From NCBI RefSeq assembly GCF_000204055.1, contig NW_006768838.1, positions 177,373 through 241,372 of the forward strand: DNA of 64,000 bases, written 5' to 3'. The first letter of the stretch is position 1, and each line of letters opens with the position of its first letter. Below are positions 58,043 through 64,000 of this stretch, piece by piece. The position numbers and the translations under genes are program-made. The notes under the pieces are model-generated. The model was not told the origin of the DNA. It did no database searches and saw nothing but the letters and a program-made list of their open reading frames with translations. The stretch is from Melampsora larici-populina 98AG31. Its lineage: Eukaryota > Basidiomycota > Pucciniomycetes > Pucciniales > Melampsoraceae.

Positions 58043-58663
58043 TCATGATAGCTTGTTAACATGGAATTGATAAAACATCAGGGCATGGACCATGATCCGA
58101 GCACTCGTTCCGTGAGAGATGCCCCATTTACGCAAAAGTTCCCTATTGATATAATCGACAAACAAAAATAAATCAAAATGATTGACTCCGTTGGCCTGAA
58201 GTATCGGAAGGACATTCTCAATCTCGTTGTGTTCCAAACAGGCAAATTTCAGATAATCCTCCAACGTCGTTAAGCTCATGATTTGTCGAAGATCGGAAAA
58301 GATCACGTAACCGCCATCTATTGGGAAAGCTACATAGAAAGTAAGTAATTGTTTTTTTTCTCTAGCTAAAGGCTTGAAGCTTACGTATCGCATCAAATGG
58401 GTTTCCGGTAGGTGCGACCTCAGGAGTCGCATTTGCTTTGATCACAGGTGAGTGGTCCATATCCTCCACAGGCTCAAGTCGTATCAGAGATACGAATCGA
58501 CTTTCTGATGTATCTGAATCGCTGAAAGCCAGGAAAAGACATGGTCGTGATCAGTTAAAGGGTGGCCGGCTTAACAACAACACACTCACGAGTCTTTAGC
58601 AAAACCCAGGAAGAAATCTCGCTTGCGCTTGTGTGATTGGGTGTGAGTTTGGGATGGTGACAT
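58043..58663 (-). CDS. Small SAM-domain-like protein
   Basis: Exons 58663-58590, 58521-58385 and 58329-58043 join in frame to 165 residues. The N-terminus is basic with a likely nuclear signal (HKRKRD), followed by an acidic linker (DSDSDTSES). Residues ~85-150 have a SAM-like helical pattern: TLEDYLKFACLEHNEIENVL, LQANGVNHFDLFLFVDYINR, ELLRKWGISHGTSARIMVHA. SAM domains mediate protein or nucleic-acid interaction and polymerisation. The start is only 243 bp from the divergent gene at 58907, so the two may share a promoter. It lies inside the 52.5-61.6 kb element and is intact. Confidence 0.65.
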
Positions 58664-58906
58664 TGGGCAAGTTCCAAATTTTTGAAGGTGGAACGGTGAC
58701 TCCAGATTTTTTTTTTCAAAAAGTGCAGAATTGGGCACCAGATCCAATCTCCTGTCAAAGCGTGGGTGCCACTTGAGATCTGTCAAAAGTGGCACCATCC
58801 CTCCCTGGGAACCCTTTTTTGGCCTGGGGCAACTTGCCACACTTGGAACAAATCGATTCCGGCCTTCCAGCCAAAAACTCACATCCCCAATCAATCGTTT
58901 AAATTC
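58664..58906. promoter_or_regulatory. Likely bidirectional promoter within the element
   Basis: A 243-bp gap separates the divergent SAM-like and 530-residue genes. No further signal could be resolved. Confidence 0.4.
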
Positions 58907-61133
58907 ATGGCCACCGATTTTCCCTTTAATTTCAGTAAGTCACTTGCCTTTCACACGTTCAGGTGTGATTGACTGACCATAATGCTTGCTATCAAGGCGC
59001 TCAATTTGGAGGCCGAGGTTCTCTTGACCTCGGCAATGGCCTCGATTCGCCATCTCGAGGCGGAACCATGGTTATTCAAAGTTTCAATAACCATGGGTCA
59101 CTTAGGAACGACTCGTTCTGTGAGTTGACAAACTCACAGAACCCTCATCAGTACTGACCTCGAGTGTGATCTTCTTCAGCCTCTTTGGACTCACCTACAC
59201 CTAGAAATGACGGTGGGGACATACCTCGAGGTCGGGAGTTCCAGAGGACTCCTAACCACGAAGCTAACCCAGGCCGAGAGGAGGTTCTTCCTCGCTTTCG
59301 AGAACGCGACGAGCGCTCTCGATCCCCATCAGGCCAAACGCGCGGCCCCCGAGATGATCCTCAGTGGCCACCTCGTGGATTTCCCAATCAATCTGATTTG
59401 CGAGCATCAAATCAATCCGACTCGCGAGGATCACGTGGAAACGACCTACCAAACCGCCCGAGTTCAAGAGATCAAGTCGTTGACGTTACCCAAACCTTCT
59501 CTTGCCCACTCCCTGCGCCAACAATGCTTACGCTGCAGGCATTGGCCACGCGGTGCGGCCTAGAAGGCCCATTCCACGCTTATGCGATTGCTCAAGCAGA
59601 GGTAAAATTCTCCAAAGTCTTACCTTTCTGTGATCAATCAGTATGATTGACTTTGTTTTTTGATGTTTTTTTCTTCTCATCTGTCAAACTACCATCGCCA
59701 AAGGTCTTCGGGGAAAACAATCGGCATCTTGCTCAAGTCACTGCAGATTCAAGACTCTTAATGGAGATAGTACGTGTCAATAGTAAGATTGACACGTTGA
59801 GTGAACAAATGGTCACGATGACCAGGGCCGTCATGGAACTGGCCTCGCAACCAGAAGCCAAACGGGGATCGGCTTCCGGATCAGCCACTGCCGTGGTGCT
59901 AGGATCCGCCGCAGACGAATCAACCGTGAAGCCCCAGTGGAAGGCAAGCCCAAAACTTCTTGTAAGTGTATTTCAAAATCTTTTGAATCAGATTCTGGAC
60001 CATTGGCTGAAATGTCAATTTTGTTTTCCAAGGGGTTGATCAACCCCTTGGCCCTTAAACTGCTATTCTCCCCCGTCCTTGAGGCGTATACCGCCGTCAA
60101 GAACGGTTTGGAAGGGTATCTTCCGAACTCGTTATTTAATACTATGAAGGTAAGTCACTGATTCATCATATTCATATTGATGAATCAGTGTCTCTGCTAA
60201 CTCGCTCTGTTTCGTATCATCTAGAAAAAAGTGGCCAAAGAAGGGCAGGTGTTTGCCGCTGAACACCTGCCTCGTCAAGTCTATGGAGTCGAAGAAGCGC
60301 CCGACACACAAGCGTACGCTAGCGCCTTGCGATTGGCGGGCAAACACGCCAGGGAAAAGTTGCACAACGTGGTAGGTTGTGTTTCCTTCTCCTTCTCACA
60401 TCGGTCGCGTTTTGGAACAATGCAACTCCAACTCACGACCGAAACAGCTCTTGGTAGGCATATTCGACTCTAAAACCAAAGAGAACATAGACATTCCGGT
60501 TCCCCATATAAAAGGGATGGTGCAACGAGTAAGTCATCTCATTTCCCTTCATATAATCATTCGATTAACTGCAAGTCACAATCTAGGTTGCTGTGAGGTG
60601 TGCTGTTGCTGGGGAGAAGGCCGAAGTCGACGCAGTGTGGGCAGCCACCGATCTGCCCACACGGGGACAAATCACATATCTCGTGAGTCCAACAGCATTT
60701 GGAAATCCATCAAACTCCTCGCTTATACACTTTATTTTTGTGCTCAGCGTCGGGAAGCCGCACGGGTGATGCTCAAAGGGGGTAGAGGATCTGAGTCAGT
60801 CTGGCGTGCAGTTGACAAGAAGCTTTCCGAGGTGCGATTGAAGGGCAACGAAGATTATACTACGGCGTGAGCAAACATATTATATGTATGTATATGATTT
60901 TTCAAGCATCACTGACATCACATCGTTTCACACGCAGCTTCTATCAGATCGTCTATGATGAGGACCGCCAGTTATTTGATGGGAAACTTTGGTTTAAAGA
61001 CCTGAAAACGCGCGAACCAAAAGTCACTTTAGACTTGCCATCCGAGGAGGCCATCATGGCGCGCATGTCTGCAGGTAATGCGAGGCCATCTGGATCTGAT
61101 ACCACCTCGGTTGGGAATCCAATAGTTAATTAA
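58907..61133 (+). CDS. Unknown 530-residue element-associated protein
   Basis: Ten exons join in frame: 58907-58934, 58997-59150, 59205-59601, 59704-59961, 60033-60149, 60225-60371, 60448-60528, 60587-60682, 60748-60866 and 60938-61133 (1593 nt). The family is not recognised. The N-terminus is Gly/Asn/Ser-rich, then Arg/Asp/Pro-rich (GREFQRTPNHEANPG, RSRSPSGQTRGPRDDPQWPP), RNA- or DNA-binding-like. A heptad-like segment (LLMEIVRVNSKIDTLSEQMV) may form a coiled coil. The C-terminal half is a compact helical region (SPVLEAYTAVKNGLEGYLPN, YASALRLAGKHAREKLHNV, VDAVWAATDLPTRGQITYL, DEDRQLFDGKLWFKDLKTRE). Every splice join preserves the frame with no stop, so the gene is under constraint or recent. 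It is probably an accessory protein of the element; function unknown. Confidence 0.7.
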
Positions 61134-61339
61134 TTAAACTATTAGCTTTTTCATCATTTTGCTTTTCATTCAATCAATAAAATACAACTTTAATTGTGAT
61201 ACGGGTCATTTTTTTATCTTTGAAGTTTGGTCTAATTGAACGGATCTCTATGTACATACACTGCTACTGTGGAATCAATCATACGTTGGTTATCAAGTCA
61301 CTGTGTCTGTGTTGATGAGCCTCGTAGCTGATTTGAGGT

Positions 61340-61640
61340 GACCTGAGTGATCAGACTGATCTGCCCCTACCCGGAAATCGACCCAGCCAGCAGCGAGTCC
61401 GATACCTGAATACCCGGGGGATGTGTCGGGCCAGCAAGCCTGCTGACCGTCGGCAGACGGATTCCAGCCGGCCTGCAGGCAAAAACTAGCCGGCCTGCAG
61501 GCCGGGCCAGCAGGCGTCTGGCAGGCGTCTCGCGTGAGGGCCATCTGCAGACGGCCTGCCCCTATGCAAGCGCTGGCGGTCTGCAGCTGGCCTGCCATGG
61601 CCGCCTGTAGCCGGCCAAGACACCTCTGTGGTGTAGCGAG
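61340..61640. repeat. GC-rich palindromic repeats, right border of 9-kb element
   Basis: CCGGCCTGCAGGC occurs repeatedly, with GCAGACGGCCTGCC and GGCAGGCGTCT units, matching the palindromic units at 52480-52800. A GCCGGCCAAGACACC segment resembles GCGGCCAAGAGACTGCC at the left. Outside lie AT-rich sequence and the RAD18 promoter. Confidence 0.55.
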
Positions 61641-61984
61641 TGTTTTAATAGCGGATGATGTCCCGATGATGCGGTGGTATGACATAGGCTCTCCGCATTG
61701 AAATGAGTGGGTATACAAGTTTCAAGTTGTGAAAGTTGATGATGGTCAGGTAACAGGTTCCAGAAGAGGAGCAAATCAACTTGACAAACGCTCAGTGAAA
61801 TCTGATTTTGGTGATTGCTAACAAGTGCACGCAGCAGAGGCGGCCTTACACAGCGTCCAGCTACGCATCCGCACCCGCCTCATCGTACTTTAGCTGGAAT
61901 TGGAACTTTTGTGAATTCTCATTGTCAACTTTTTAGAACCAATCCAATTCAAAACTTCATTCTTCACTAGCTTCACTCAGCATC
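61641..61984. promoter_or_regulatory. Upstream region of RAD18
   Basis: 344 bp between the repeat border and the RAD18 ATG. It contains a short GC-rich patch (CAGCGTCCAGCTACGCATCC) and then AT-rich sequence up to the start. No specific motif identified. Confidence 0.4.
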
Positions 61985-63960
61985 ATGCGACTACAAGAAG
62001 AAATCGAGTCAGTTTCTGCACCTGAAGACTTTCTACCCAACTTTCAATGTCTCTCTGCTCTAGATACCAGCCTCAGGTGTCCGGTTAGTCTTTGTTCAAC
62101 GAAACAACTCATTTACTTCAAGACTTCTTTTACTCAAACTAACTTGCCTTTCCATTTGCTTAGATATGTAAAGATTTCTTCGAGGCTCCAGTCTTGATTC
62201 ATATCCCGAAATGTTGTCATACGTTTTGTTCAGTTTGTATACGCGCTTGTTTCAATCAAACTTTAAATAGTAAAATCGGTTCAGCTGGACTTGGTGGAGT
62301 AGGAAATAGTCAAAGGTGTCCAATTTGTCAAACTGAAGCTCATGAGGAAAAGATCAAACCAGTACCGGCTTTAGAAACAGTTGTAACTAATTGGCAAGAG
62401 GCTAGGTCAGAAATCCTTAACATGGTTTCTCAAGCGGATCGAGTGAAGAGCTTGTTACAGTCTGCGAACAATCGACTGCCTCTCTTAGCTTCGGGATCCA
62501 CAAGCCAAGCAGCTCAACTACCAGAAGCCTCAAATTCTAGCTCGTCTAAACTGCCTGAACCAAGAATGATCCCCGACAAACGAAAAGCCGAATCGCTGGA
62601 GTCTCAAGGCACCTCATCTGGGATGCGAGTAACGCGCTCTTCCCATCAAGCTCCCGAAGTCCGAGATACCTCAGGCGGAAGTCTTACCAACACACAGGCC
62701 TCTAAAAAAAGAAAAACTAAAGACAAGCGCCCCTCCAAGGCTGTCTCTGATTCTGATAGTGACATAGAAATGATAACCGGGGATCTCAACAATCGTCAGT
62801 GAAACACGCTCGATATGGAAAAAGCTTTATGCATAAATCATCGATATCTGTCCTGTTCGCTGATTGAGTTTTCTTTGAACTTTCTAGCTGCTGCGATGCT
62901 CCCCTGTCCAGTCTGTAACAGGCTCCTACGTAATTCGGACATGAATTCACACTTGGACAAATGTCTGGCCGGGACTGGTAATGTAAAACAATCTGTTACA
63001 ACTTTTGCAAAATCTGGACGTCTAAAGAAAGCCGAGATAAGGAAAGGAGCGAATCCGAATGTACCAGAGAAAAAAATCCCATTACCTCATTTTAAATCTT
63101 TAAAAATGAAAGACTTCAAAGCACTTTTACAGCAACACCATCTATCTTGTGATGGGACTACAGATACGATGACGCGTAGACTGAATCGTTACATATTACT
63201 TCATAATGCTAGTCTGGATTCGGAACGTGTACATCGAAAATCACTGAAAGAGATTAGAGACGAAGTAGATAAATGGGAATCGTTGAATGATGCAGATGAT
63301 GCTAATCGGCGTAAGCTATCAAACAATAACTCAGACTTTGCTGTTCAACAGATCGTTGGCAAACGTAAAATCACAATTACTAGTGAGGAAGAATACTTGA
63401 AGAAGAATAAAGAACAGTTTGCACATCTGACTACACAAGCGGCTTCTACGATGAAGAAGACTGTTCAACCTGTAAATGATGAAGAAGCCATCGAGACGTC
63501 TGAACCTGATGACCCAACTATTGGCGCGTCTGAAACTGATCGAACTCTTGCGACGCCGGAAGCTGACGACCAGACCATCGACATAGCTGAACCTAATGAC
63601 CAAACCGTTGGCACGGCTGAAAATGTTCAAACTCTCGCGGCACCAGAAGATGACAAACAAATTCTTGACACAGTTGAGCATACAGATCACCTGGAGCAAG
63701 CTGAAGTTGAGATAAGCTCCAAGGTCATTCCACAAACCTGCGATAATCACCAGTTAGACAACCACCAGCAACTTCAAGAACCTACCTCACTCCCACCAGT
63801 TCTTCCTCGATCATCCATCACTCATAATCCTCAAATTGATCCTGCAATTGTCGCTTTGAATCAACTTCAACCTAGACGAAGTGAAGATGAATCGATGGAT
63901 CACGAATTGCACCTTTCTTTCACAGGCTCGGAGCATCCCATCCAGACTCAGAACACATAA
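61985..63960 (+). CDS. RAD18: RAD18-type postreplication repair E3 ubiquitin ligase
   Basis: Exons 61985-62083, 62164-62794 and 62888-63960 join in frame to 600 residues. The domains are in the diagnostic RAD18 order. An N-terminal RING is split by intron 1 (LRCP | ICKDFF, then HTFCSVCIR and QRCPICQ). A Ser/basic linker has a nuclear-signal-like KKRKTKDKRPSK. A UBZ-type zinc finger (CPVCNRLLRNSDMNSHLDKC) starts just after intron 2. A SAP domain (LKMKDFKALLQQHHLSCDGT, MTRRLNRYILLHNA) follows. RAD18 with Rad6 monoubiquitinates PCNA at stalled forks. The C-terminal third is an acidic, degenerate ~15-residue repeat (EPDDPTIGASE, EADDQTIDIAE, EPNDQTVGTAE) not typical of RAD18. Length is close to yeast and animal homologues (about 490). 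Highly confident by domain order. Confidence 0.93.
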
Positions 63961-64000
63961 TCATCAGTCCGCTTCGAAAATATAGAATCATTTACAATCA

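Noticed and set aside
62194..62900. Reading RAD18 as two separate genes, with the second starting at 62815
   Set aside because: A GT-AG intron (62795-62887) joins them in frame; the N-terminal peptide from 62815 is intronic and the UBZ finger follows directly.
1..64000. tRNA, rRNA, CRISPR arrays and bacterial-type operons
   Set aside because: No cloverleaf with A/B boxes, no rRNA-like sequence and no spaced identical repeats of CRISPR type were seen; spliced genes show the DNA is eukaryotic.

Overview
This window looks like nuclear DNA of a basidiomycete fungus, most plausibly a rust (Pucciniales). The reasons are AT-rich intergenic DNA, genes cut by many short GT-AG introns (about 50-120 nt), dense nested transposons, a chromodomain Ty3/gypsy element, and an orphan PIF/Harbinger-type Myb-like protein. 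The genus is inference; nothing in the sequence fixes it. Exon joins below were worked out by hand from splice sites and reading-frame continuity, not by alignment.

1-19.5 kb is mostly host genes: a pyruvate dehydrogenase E2-like acyltransferase that lacks most of its lipoyl domain (minus), an RNF126/RNF115-like RING ubiquitin ligase in seven exons (minus), two tandem lipid-droplet-associated hydrolase (LDAH) genes (plus), a small RING-H2 remnant (minus), a long many-exon Sfi1-like centrin-binding repeat protein (plus) and an F-box protein (plus). A Tc1/mariner-like MITE lies near the left edge.

19.5-49 kb is an accumulation of mobile elements: a decayed DDE transposase, an intact-looking Myb-like transposon accessory gene, several terminal-inverted-repeat elements with visible target duplications, a fold-back element with 71-bp tandem repeats, and a complete 5.9-kb Ty3/gypsy chromovirus with identical 175-bp LTRs. 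That element has a self-complementary primer site, a -1 slippery heptamer and one 5-bp duplication that breaks pol. It lies between two 281-bp direct repeats and inside a 10-kb span bounded by inverted repeats. Next to it a CACTA-type fold-back element is nested in a PIF/Harbinger-type element.

49-51 kb holds a second F-box gene, a clear paralogue of the first about 31 kb away. 52.5-61.6 kb appears to be one large DNA transposon or island: a multi-exon basidiomycete transposase with a single frameshift, a gag-like gene, a small SAM-like protein and a 530-residue unknown protein, bracketed by GC-rich palindromic repeats. Immediately to its right is an intact RAD18 gene (RING, UBZ, SAP), ending at the window edge.

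The host genes are unrelated housekeeping functions (acetyl-CoA production, ubiquitination, lipid turnover, spindle pole body, DNA damage tolerance). The mobile elements explain most of the remaining sequence. No tRNA or rRNA gene was recognised.
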